Shown in pieces: positions 55,658-64,000 of a stretch of 64,000 nt of DNA. The notes under the pieces are model-generated. The model saw only the letters and a program-made list of their open reading frames with translations, ran no database searches and was not told the DNA's origin. The DNA is from Hemicordylus capensis (Eukaryota > Chordata > Lepidosauria > Squamata > Cordylidae): assembly GCF_027244095.1 (NCBI RefSeq), contig NC_069662.1:10194501-10258500 (forward strand), read 5' to 3'. The translations under genes were made by a program, and so were the position numbers. The first letter of the stretch is position 1, and each line of letters opens with the position of its first letter.

Positions 55658-55850
55658 CCTGTGCAATCTGTCATTCTGAATAGGCAGTTGAATTCCCTGA
55701 AATTATCAAATTAAGAATGATTGCTGCTTCTGTTTCTCCAGCTCCCAAGAGAATGCCAGTGGCTGCTAGTAAGCAATGAATGACATTTTCAGGATGGCCA
55801 TAAATTTAGACAGTTCTTTTCAGAGCTGGGGTGAGAAACAGAAAGGGCTG
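55658..55850 (+). promoter_or_regulatory. Candidate V2R promoter block, gene F
   Basis: Has GAAATTATCAAATTAAGAAT followed by GATTGCTGCTTCTG, then GGCCATAAATTTAGAC as the TATA-like motif and AGAGCTGGGGTGAG. Two mobile elements now separate it from the ATG. Confidence 0.47.
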
Positions 55851-55902
55851 CATCAGTCATTCATACATTAGACTTTTTCAAATCAGGCTTTTCGACTTTG
55901 GG

Positions 55903-56092
55903 ATGGGGGAGTAGCTCAGTGGCAGAGCATCTGCTTTGCATGCCAGAGATCTCAGGTACAACCCCAGGCATCTCCAGTTAGGGCCAGGAAAGATTCCTGC
56001 CTGAAACATTTAAATGCCACTACTAGTCAATGTAGACAATAATAAGCTAGATAGACTAATGGTCTGATTAGGTAGAAAGCAGTTTTCTATGT
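55903..56092 (+). mobile_element. tRNA-Ala-derived SINE upstream of gene F
   Basis: GGGGGAGTAGCTCAGTGGC is an intact A box, GCATCTGCTTTGCATGC spans a TGC anticodon, and GGTACAACCCCAGG is a B box. The body (GCTAGATAGACTAATGG) and end TTCTATGTTAC follow. Same position and gene-relative orientation as the SINE upstream of gene A. Confidence 0.78.
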
Positions 56093-56105
56093 TACTACTC
56101 AAGTA

Positions 56106-56253
56106 CACGGCTGTCCTTAGAGAGCCCTGGCAGGGTGTGGGGCCCAGGGCAAATCAGCCAGTGCAGGGCCCCCTTCCAAGTAATTCTAATGGGGGTCAAA
56201 AGAGCGGGGCCCAGGGTGGTCACCCTGCTTGCTATGCTTTAAGGACAGCCTTG
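56106..56253 (+). mobile_element. Small hAT-like MITE with 8-bp TSD upstream of gene F
   Basis: Starts CACGGCTGTCCTTAG and ends TTTAAGGACAGCCTTG, with CTCAAGTA on both sides (56098-56105 and 56254-56261). 148 bp, 70 bp before the start codon, so probably within the 5' UTR or core promoter of F. Confidence 0.78.
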
Positions 56254-56322
56254 CTCAAGTACACTTGAATTGATATGTATTAATAAGTGAACTGGTGTCT
56301 AGGACAGAGATTGTTATGAAAG

Positions 56323-56537
56323 ATGCTTGTATTCCTCATATTACTAATGCTATTCCCTGAGAGTGTTTGCAAGATTCCTATCGTCAAATGTAAAACTGGT
56401 CACTCTACTCCAATTCATCATAAGTATTTTCAGTCAGGAGATCTCCTCATTGCTGGTATTATTACTCAGATCTATATCCTTTCTCACCGGATAACATACA
56501 GAAGACATCCCTTTGAGGAACTGGTTAGTGAGCTCAT
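56323..56537 (+). CDS. V2R gene F exon 1
   Basis: 215 nt. MLVFLILLMLFPESVCKIP signal peptide, then IVKCKTGHSTPIHHKYFQSG and RRHPFEELVSEL; ends AT before GTAAGG. A pure (TTCC)17 repeat begins 25 bp after the exon end. Confidence 0.86.
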
Positions 56538-59500
56538 GTAAGGATCTGGATATTTTAAACAATTCCTTCCTTCCTTCCTTCCTTCCTTCCTTCCTTCCTT
56601 CCTTCCTTCCTTCCTTCCTTCCTTCCTTCCAATAGCCACAAAATAGTAGTTCTAGTTACATTAGTAGTAACTAATGCTGATGATGGTGGTAGTATTGCAG
56701 AAACAGTAGACGTAACAGAAGTAATAGTTGCCAAAGCAACTCTTGAAGACATACCTATTTTATCAGGCTTTTCGTTTATAATGTTTCAAAGTTTTATTGA
56801 TGGCTATTTTAATTTGCTTTATATGATTTGAGGTTGTAATCTGTAAGCTACTCAGAGATGTTATATGGGGCAGTATAGAAATGCTATAAATAAACAAATG
56901 TGCTAAGTAAATAAGAAATACATCTATTCTGCAAGCATAGAAAAATATTGACAAAACATGAGGTAGTAAGGACCTTGAACCACAGTATGGGAGAAAGGGC
57001 CACAACTTTACTACACAGTGGGATTAATATTACTGCAGCAAGTAAAATTATCCACTCCTCTGTCAATGCAGACCTACTTTAGTCTGGAGGTCAGATCAGA
57101 GCGGTGGTTGGTAGTGTCATTCCCCACAAACTTTCAAGGTGATCACACTCTGGCTCAGACAGTGGATCAGAGCAGAGAGTATCACTGTTCCTCTTTTCTA
57201 ACTCCAAAGGTATCACAACACTTCCAAATGCCTTCCCCCACCCTGCAAGCCATTCAGCCTTTGAAGTTGGTGGTGCCTTAATCCAGGAATAAGACCCAGT
57301 CAGAGTCTTTATACCACAAAGCTAGGAACCAATGGAGCACTCTACCCCTTTCTCAGGCCGGCTCAAGGGTACTCCCGAAAAAAATCAGCCCTACAACTAC
57401 TCCCTAACTACAGTGAACCCACCAGTTGTGACCTAAATACCGAACTACACAAAGGGGGGTAACAGAGTCGATCGAAAAAAGAAAAACAAAACGAACAAAA
57501 ACCACCAAAAAACCCCACCTTCCAGACCAGTCTAATTTGTCAGGAAGGGGGGGAAAATTCGTGCTTGGCCTCCAAAAGGGTGGCAAGCCAGTCCCATTCT
57601 GTGCCCATAGTGGGAGAGAGGGAAGTGGTCTGGTGTTTGGAGAAGTCAAAGATTCCAGATCTGGGTGTCAATGTTGTTTGAATCTTCCCTGGATTAGAGG
57701 CATAAAGACTATCATGCATAGTAAAAAATATATGGTACTGCAGTGTAGTAAGAGGATTTTTTAAGTGGCCAACAAAAATCCATACAGGTATTATCTGGAT
57801 TGCCGAAGGATGCTGTTAATTAAAAAAGAACAGTTTAATTTTATTGTTGACGAAACAGAAATATAATATTTATCTTTTGGCTATAAAGCAAGGTGTTTTA
57901 GTTTCAGCTACTCAGTGTTATAGGCAAAGTCCAGTAGCTACCATAAGACTTATAGAAGTCTGGGTCACATGTAATGGGGAACACCTAGTCGAGTGGATCT
58001 GCAGTTCCACACCCCTCTCCCTGCACTCTCCCATATGTGTTTGTAAGTTTGGGAGAGTGGCCTTTCTGAAGTCAGCAAGACTTCTGAGAGGTGGGGGAGA
58101 TAGCTGTCCAGGCTTCCTTCATTCCTGAAGGACAGCCCATGCAGCCAATAGCAGCTGGAGCAAGGGAGGAGCTTCCTCCCTCAACTCCAGTTTGCTGTGA
58201 AGGCAAACTATGCTCCCTGGTTCAGACATACATTCAGCATCACTGGAATACAGTTTATGGTGGTGAAACCTACTACAAACTGCAGGTGACATATGGAGTT
58301 CAGGGAAAGTCCATTTTTTGTTTAATTGTAATTGCCTGAGTTTGGACATTCGGGTTTGGGAACCGGAATTGAAATGACCTCTGGTTTCCCATTACATGTG
58401 ACCTGGGCCAGAATGTTCTGCTGAACACTGCATCAGTCTGACTACTTCTGACATGTCAGGTGCTGTCCTCAACCTTGCGGCCTCCTGGGGTTAGCACTCC
58501 AAGTGCATGTATCCAGAAGTTATCTCTTTTTATGGCATATGGTTTCACTGCATCCTGTGGCATCTCTCTTGTAGTAAGATAGTTTGTGCTTGCCAGTGTT
58601 AAAATGTTTGGCTACTAGTAGTTCACATGTTTGTTTGTTTGTTTTTCGGAGTAGACTTGTGATTGTGGAAACATATATTTAGGTCTCTTGCTCTCAGTAC
58701 CCACGCACTGTCTATTGCATTTTGGTCATTTGCACCCAATCAGCAGAATCACATTAGAGGATCTGCAGTGGATGTTCTGTTTCATTTGATATGTTCTTCC
58801 AGGAACTTGAAAGTAGGTGTGACACAGAGATAGATACAGGTGACTCATTATACTGGAGTGTAGTGAATATACTATTCTTAAGATGATGCATGGTGATGTA
58901 GCATGTCATGCTCATGGCAGGTACCTGACCCAAAACTACCAGCACATCCTGGCTTTCGTATTTGCTGTCAAGGAGATCAATGAAAACCTGCAGCTCTTAC
59001 CCAATGTCAGCCTGGGTTTCAAGATCTCTGATAACTATTTTAATGCAAAACTGGCCATCCAAGCCTCCATGGAGTTTCTCTCCACATGGGGAAAATTGCT
59101 CCCCAACTATAAGTGTAATCCCCAAAACAATCTACTGGCATTCACTGGGGGACCAAACTCTAATGTCTGTCTGCAAATGGCAGACATTCTGAACATCTAC
59201 AAGATTCCACAGGTAAGTTGTGCACACAGGAATTTCAATTTTGAATTGTAAGAAGAAAGAGCTGTGCTTGTAATACAGAGGCATAGTTTGCATACTGCTG
59301 AAAGTTTACATCTTTTGTAAGGAAATGAATCCTTATGGTTCAGTTGTACCAGTTGTAAAATGAATGGGTCCCCCTCACCCACCACATTCATTGCTTCTGA
59401 TATGAGCAGAGAGAGCATCTTTATTCTCTGACATTCAGAAATACCTAATTCTGATTCTTTCTGATCATGTAAACGTGGCTTCCACGACCTGTTCATGAAC

Positions 59501-62500
59501 ATCACAGGGAAGATTAAGGTTTGATCTTCAACAGTCTCCGAGAATGGGAGATGTCAAGAAATACTTCTCTTTAGACTCATTGCCAGAAACTTGATCTTGT
59601 TTCCTATAGGTTTTTAAACCCCATTTCCACAATGCACACAAGTAACAACAGTCTATTTTCAATGTTGTTCCTCTGCCTAACCATCTGAAGGTAAGAACAA
59701 AGGAAACTGTCCTATACCAAGTCACACCACTGGTCCATCTAGCTCAGTATTGTCTAAACTGACTAGCAGTGATACTCCAAGTTTACAGAGAGGAGCCCCT
59801 TCCAGCCCTACCTGGAGATACCAGGGATTGAACCTGGGATGTTCTGCATTCAAAGCAGATACTCTGCCACTGAGCTAAGGCACCATCCCCTTAGGGGAAT
59901 ATCTTACAGCGCTCAAATGTAGTCTCCAATCCAAATGCATATCAAGGCAGACCCTGCTTAGCACAGGGGACAATTCATGGAGAGAAGAGCTGGTCTTATG
60001 GTAGCAAGCATGACCTGTCCCCTTAGCTAAGCAGGGACCACCCTGGTTGCATATGAATGGGAAACTTGATGTCTGAGAACTGTAAGATATTCCCCTCAGG
60101 GGATGGAGCCGCTTTGGGAAGAGCAGAAGGTTTCAAGTTCCCTCCCTGGCTTCTCCAAGATAGGGCTGAGACATTCCTGCCTGCAACCTTGGAAAAGCTG
60201 CTGCCAGTCTGTGAAGACAGTGCTGAGCTAGATAGACCAATGGTCTGACTCAGTATATGGCAGCTTCCTATGTTCCTATGATCGCCACTAGGGATGTGCA
60301 CAAAACTGGCTGGCCTGCTTTGGTTTGAGTCTGAACTGGACCTGAACTGCACCAATCCAGTTCAGTTCCACACACCCCCCATCAACACCTCCCCCTGTTT
60401 GGTTAGGTTTGGTGGGGTCTGTGAGCCTTTGAGTAAAAAAAAAATTTTTGTACTTAACCCCTCCAGGGGGCGTCTCCAAGGCCATGGGGGGGGTTGTTTC
60501 CACAGAGGTTCCCCTCCCCCTCCAAGCTGTGATTCATTACTATAGCTGTTCATGTCCCAACATCCTAGATAGGAAGGTTCCTTCTACTGAGTCAAACATT
60601 TGAGTTGAATCAGGGTTTTGGAGCATGTGTAGAGGGATGATTCAGATGAATGGCCCCGTCCTGGGATTCAGAATATATGGGAGGAAAGCTAGTCTTGTAG
60701 TAACAAGCATGAATTGTCCCTTTGCTAAGCAGGGTCTGCCTTGGTTTGAATTTTGATGGGAGACTACATACAAGCACTGTAAGATATCCCCCTTATGGAT
60801 GGGGCTGCTCTGGGAAGAGTATCTGCATACTTGCATGCAAGTCCCAAGTTCCCTCCCTGGCATCTCCAAGATAGGGCTGAGAGAGACTCCTGTCTGTAAC
60901 CTTAGAGAAGCTGCTGTCGATCTGTGTAGACAATACTGAGCTAGATGGTCCAATGGTCTGACTCGCTATATGGCAGCTTCCTGTGTTCCTCACTGAGATG
61001 ACCTTGGGATGTACTCCTGTAATATCAGGGCTGATGTGCTCTCAGTGTAACCTTCTCATGACTGTGTGTGCTGGCCCAAACATTAGTAAATGTCTCATTA
61101 TATCTTGCTTTATTTGGAAATCTCTCTCTGTTTTTCTCTTCTTATTTCTTTAGCTCACTCTTCTCTTCTTTCATTATTGTCTTTAGCTCCCATATAGTTC
61201 TGCTCCAGAAACAAATAACCAAAAGCAAGACGTTTTCTTCCGTTGGATGTTTCCAAATACAGCGAGTCAACATAGAGGAATCATTCAGTTACTGCTACAT
61301 TTCAGATGGATGTGGATTGGGGTGATGTATTTCAATGTTATGAGTACAGAGATGTTCATACAGAAGATGCTTCTGATGTTTTCCCAGCATGGCATCTGCT
61401 CTGACTTCATTAAAAAAATAACAATGGCAACTGTTTTCAATGAAATGTCTGAAGTGATGGCAGAGTGGACTGAAATGTCCCATGTTGTCATGGAAAGCAG
61501 AGCCAACGCAGTGGTCTTGCATGGTGAAATTCATACCATAATATATTTAAGACATGCTTTTCAGTTTTTAGCATTTGAAGGCTTACAATTGAATGAAAAA
61601 GGTAAAGTGTGGATTATGACAGCCGAGATGGATTTCACATCTCTTCCCTTTCAAAGAGAATCTGACCTAGACTTTCTCCATGGCGCTTTATCCTTTGCAG
61701 TTCACTCAGAGGATATATTAGGATTCCAGAGCTTTCTACGTATGAGAATTCCTACCAAAGAAAAAGGAGATGGCTTTCTCAAGGATTTCTGGGAACAAGC
61801 ATTCAACTGTTTATTCCACAGCTCAAAGGCAGATGAGAAGACTAAAGAATTCTGCACCGGAGAGGAGAAACTGGAGTCTCTCCCTGGGTCTGTATTTGAA
61901 ATGCGCATGACTGGCCACAGTTACAGCCTCTACAATGCTGTCTATGCTGTGGCACATGCTTTGCATGCCATGCATTCATCCATGTCCAAGCACAGAACAG
62001 TGATTCATGGAGGGGGATGGAGACCTTGGAATCTTCAGCCATGGCAGGTAACCTCCTGAGCACACAAATGAAGAGAGCTCACAATATCTCTGGGTGGACC
62101 ACCAAGTCTGAGGCTATCGAGAGAGCTCTCTCTCTACCAGTGCTGTGGTTTTGGTATTGTAGTGGGCAGACAGGAAGCAGTAGTGGTGGGGCCTGTTGGG
62201 AGGCAAATGAGTGGCGACAGGCTGGAAGCCAAGGAAGGACAACCAGCGAAGCCCATTCTGAACTTGGGTGGGGGAGTGGGGGAGCCCACTGGCTGAAGAG
62301 AGCTGCAAGCAAGGGGATGGAATATCAGATGGAAAATGGACAGCAATGGGCAAAGGCCAGTGGCCCTTAAGCTTCTGGCCTTCATGAAAAAGGCTAGAAG
62401 TAACCGCATTCTGAAAATCTCTGTGAAGTAGCACAGTTATGCCATCTTCTTGCATTGGCGTCACTCTGTTGGGCTAGCAGCACGTTAGTCAGGAGGTCTG

Positions 62501-63031
62501 CCACTATTTCTCCCCATTGTCCATATCAGATGTTGAGAGCCAAGCTGTCAGAGACTTCCCTCTGTAAAACTCTGTAAAATGCCCTATACACTGCTGACAC
62601 CGCATACAGTCTTCATCTTCATCATTCCTACCAGTGTTTCTGTGTGCTTGATCAGTATTATTACTACCACAAATATTAGCGTGCATAAAGCTTTTGGAGG
62701 CATTACCCATAGACAATCAAAATCAATGTCTGCTGATAGTTGTAGATCTTCTTCTTCTTTCTTCTTCCTCCTCCTCTTCCCCTGATTACTATTGTTATTT
62801 TAGCTCCTTCACTTCTTGAGGAAAGTCTCATTCAACAACAGTGCTGGGGAAATGATTTCATTTGATGAAAATATGGAATTAGTAGGTGGATTCAATGTTA
62901 TCAACTGGATCACATTCCCAAATAAGTCCTTTCGTAGAGTGAAAGTGGGAAGGACAGACCCACATGCTCCCCCAGACAAAGCGTTCACCATTTCTGAGCA
63001 TACCATTGTGTGGCCCAGCAGGTTTAACCAG
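56323..63031 (+). CDS. Vomeronasal type-2 receptor, gene F (exons 1-4; runs off right edge)
   Basis: Exons 56323-56537, 58921-59212, 61187-62047 and 62804-63031 encode the signal peptide and almost the whole Venus-flytrap domain. Exons 5-6 are expected to the right; intron 4 is at least 970 bp in view. The frame is open and all junctions are in phase. Closest to gene A in exon 2 and to gene E in exon 3 (A exon 3 is not in view). Exon 3 is 861 nt, two codons longer than in C and D ([18 protein letters not shown]). The upstream region has gained a tRNA-Ala SINE and a small hAT-like element between promoter block and ATG. Confidence 0.88.
56563..56630 (+). repeat. (TTCC)17 microsatellite beside gene F exon 1
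   Basis: 68 bp of pure TTCC starting 25 bp after the exon 1 end. Confidence 0.95.
57961..58406. mobile_element. GGCC-type MITE in gene F intron 1
   Basis: TGGGTCACATGTAATGGGG at the left and CCCATTACATGTGACCTGGG at the right are inverted repeats. The interior shares GGAGGAGCTTCCTCCCTCAA with the gene E intron 1 copy. Confidence 0.68.
58921..59212 (+). CDS. V2R gene F exon 2
   Basis: 292 nt after ATGGCAG, a weak polypyrimidine context. Reads [46 protein letters not shown] and ends IYKIPQ before GTAAGT. Confidence 0.86.
59695..59985 (-). mobile_element. 5S/tRNA-Ala composite SINE, inverted member of a pair
   Basis: Shows in one copy the tail, body, a full tRNA-Ala part (GGGATTGAACCTGGG, CTCTGCCACTGAGCTAAGG) and a 5S head remnant (GCAGACCCTGCTTAGCAC). 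Meets the next copy head to head. Gene F intron 2. Confidence 0.78.
59986..60284 (+). mobile_element. 5S/tRNA-Ala composite SINE, full length
   Basis: Head GAGCTGGTCTTATGGTAGC, then CCTTAGCTAAGCAGGGACC (5S A-box/IE region) and CATATGAATGGGAAAC (5S C-box-like). The shortened tRNA-Ala module, body and CAGCTTCCTATGTTCCT end follow. Gene F intron 2. Confidence 0.8.
60299..60545 (+). mobile_element. hAT-like MITE, right end missing
   Basis: Starts TAGGGATGTGCACAAAACTG and has the GAACTGGACCTGAACTGC and GGTTAGGTTTGG motifs of the family. No CACATCCCTA end found. Confidence 0.55.
60676..60991 (+). mobile_element. 5S/tRNA-Ala composite SINE
   Basis: GTCTTGTAGTAACAAGCATG head, TTTGCTAAGCAGGGTCTGCC and TTGATGGGAGAC (good 5S rRNA match), tRNA module with an insertion, body, and end CAGCTTCCTGTGTTCCT. 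Third copy in gene F intron 2. Confidence 0.78.
61187..62047 (+). CDS. V2R gene F exon 3
   Basis: 861 nt after GTCTTTAG. Starts [20 protein letters not shown] and [20 protein letters not shown]; contains [15 protein letters not shown] and HGALSFAVHSED; ends QPWQ before GTAACC. A second TTTCTTTAG CTCAC site 32 bp upstream (61144-61157) resembles the real acceptor and could be a cryptic site. Confidence 0.89.
62804..63031 (+). CDS. V2R gene F exon 4
   Basis: 228 nt after ATTTTAG. Reads [38 protein letters not shown] and ends WPSRFNQ before GTAGTT. Confidence 0.87.
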
Positions 63032-63111
63032 GTAGTTCTGTGGAGATTTTAAAATTTGCAAAATGTTTACATTTCCTGAATGCTGAAGAAGTTATTTGCC
63101 TTCCAGGCTAA

Positions 63112-63683
63112 TTATATGTATTTATTTTATTTATTTATATATCATATTAACATACGGCCTGATATATGAATCTCTAGGTGGTGTACATAATCCAAAATAA
63201 AAACACAATTAAAACAATTTCACAGAATAAATCAATTCAACAGTTTAAAATTGGTTTTATTCAAAGCCAGAGAAATCAGGTGTGTCTTGAGGGTCTTTTC
63301 AAAAGCAATCAGAAATGGAGAAACTCTTATTTTGACAGGGAGTGTGTTACGAAGCCCTGGGGCAGTGACAGAGAAGGCTGGGCCCTGAGCTGCGATCAGT
63401 CAAGCCGGTGGCAACTGTAACCAGACCTCCCCAGATGATCCTAATAGGCAGCAGGGTTCATGACAAAGAAGACTCTCCCTTAAGGACCCTTGACCCAAGC
63501 CATTCAGGCCTGTATAAGTAATAACCAGCATTTTGTACTTTGCTCCAAAACATATCGGCAGCTCGTGCAGTACTTTTAAAACCTATGCTAAACGGTCCCT
63601 TTGGGTTGCCCCAGAAACCTGTCTGGCTGCCACATTCTGTAGTTTCCGGACTACATACAAAGGCAGCCCCACAAAATTTATAG
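63112..63683 (-). mobile_element. LINE-end-like insertion unique to gene F intron 4
   Basis: Absent from the aligned intron of gene E. Starts with TATTTATTTTATTTATTTAT and has CCATTCAGGCCTGTATAAGT, GCATTTTGTACTTTGCTCC and GTAGTTTCCGGACTACATAC. These are common parts of an old reptile interspersed repeat in minus orientation. Confidence 0.55.
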
Positions 63684-63720
63684 TGTCAAATTTTGTGACC
63701 CTCCAGATGAAATTATGAGT

Positions 63721-63960
63721 TTCCACTTCAAACACGTCCTTCTTGGATTAGGCCAGGGTCTATCTAGCCAAGTGCTTTGTTTTCTACAGTGGCCAGCCAG
63801 ATGACTCTGCAAAGCCTACAAGGAGGAGGTGGAGGCATATCTCTCTCCCACCATTGTTGCCCTGAAAATAATTTGGCATCTTTATTAACCACCACACTAT
63901 TCTGGAACTGGAATCCAAGTATGGAAAAAAGAACCTCCACCATTTCTTCAACCCATCTTC
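63721..63960 (-). mobile_element. CR1-like 3' relic in gene F intron 4
   Basis: CAGTGGCCAGCCAGATGAC and CTATTCTGGAACTGGAATCC align with gene E intron 4 (46766-46990). Confidence 0.6.
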
Positions 63961-64000
63961 TTTGGCTGCATCCGCAGCTACAACTGTGGTTAGGGATGTG

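Noticed and set aside
55903-55975. tRNA-Ala gene
   Set aside because: A and B boxes look good but the acceptor stem does not pair, no CCA-proximal end fits, and a SINE body follows directly; other copies share that body.
40919-58406. GGCC-type MITEs in intron 1 of E and F as one shared ancestral insertion
   Set aside because: They lie 34 bp and about 1.4 kb from exon 1 and differ in interior and ends, so separate insertions are as likely.
59986-60110. 5S rRNA gene
   Set aside because: Only the internal promoter region matches and it continues into a tRNA-like module and SINE body.
1-64000. Retrovirus or LTR element
   Set aside because: No LTR pair, gag, pol or env-like stretch was recognised on either strand.

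Overview
This is vertebrate nuclear DNA, most likely from a squamate reptile (a lizard or close kin). The window carries a tandem array of vomeronasal type-2 receptor (V2R, class C GPCR) genes, a family much expanded in squamates. It also holds a squamate-style repeat load: CR1 and L2-like LINE ends, an R4/Dong-type LINE, a Sauria-type SINE with a BovB-like tail, 5S/tRNA-derived SINEs, and many hAT-like and other MITEs. I recognise no other protein-coding genes and no LTR or retrovirus-like element.

Layout. (1) 1816-3624, minus strand: exons 1-2 of V2R gene A, which runs off the left edge. (2) 9193-10103, plus: an orphan V2R terminal exon (B) with an open frame but no upstream exons. (3) 13503-24445, plus: complete six-exon gene C. 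(4) 27318-37513, plus: complete gene D. (5) 40671-50544, plus: complete gene E. (6) 56323-63031, plus: exons 1-4 of gene F, which runs off the right edge. C, D and E share one architecture: exon 1 with signal peptide (about 215-221 nt), exon 2 (292-295), exon 3 (855-858), exon 4 (228), exon 5 (127) and exon 6 (902). The predicted proteins are 874, 874 and 873 aa, with matching intron phases and GT-AG junctions.

The array shows its history. Exon 6 of B and C is nearly identical over its last 450 bp although the flanks have drifted, which suggests gene conversion. A and F share a SINE just upstream of the start codon that E lacks. E and F share an old repeat in intron 4, and F then gained a further insertion there. 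An upstream block shared by the five genes with a first exon (homeodomain-like AT-rich core, then a TATA-like ATAAATA in most) is a candidate common promoter.

The introns and spacers carry a GC-rich MITE family made of about six or seven consecutive hairpins, with 3-bp target duplications in five copies. Two inverted copies bracket exon 2 of gene D. All receptor genes are predicted to encode VNO pheromone receptors: an extracellular Venus-flytrap ligand domain, a cysteine-rich linker and a seven-helix domain. Exon boundaries and repeat ends were read by eye.
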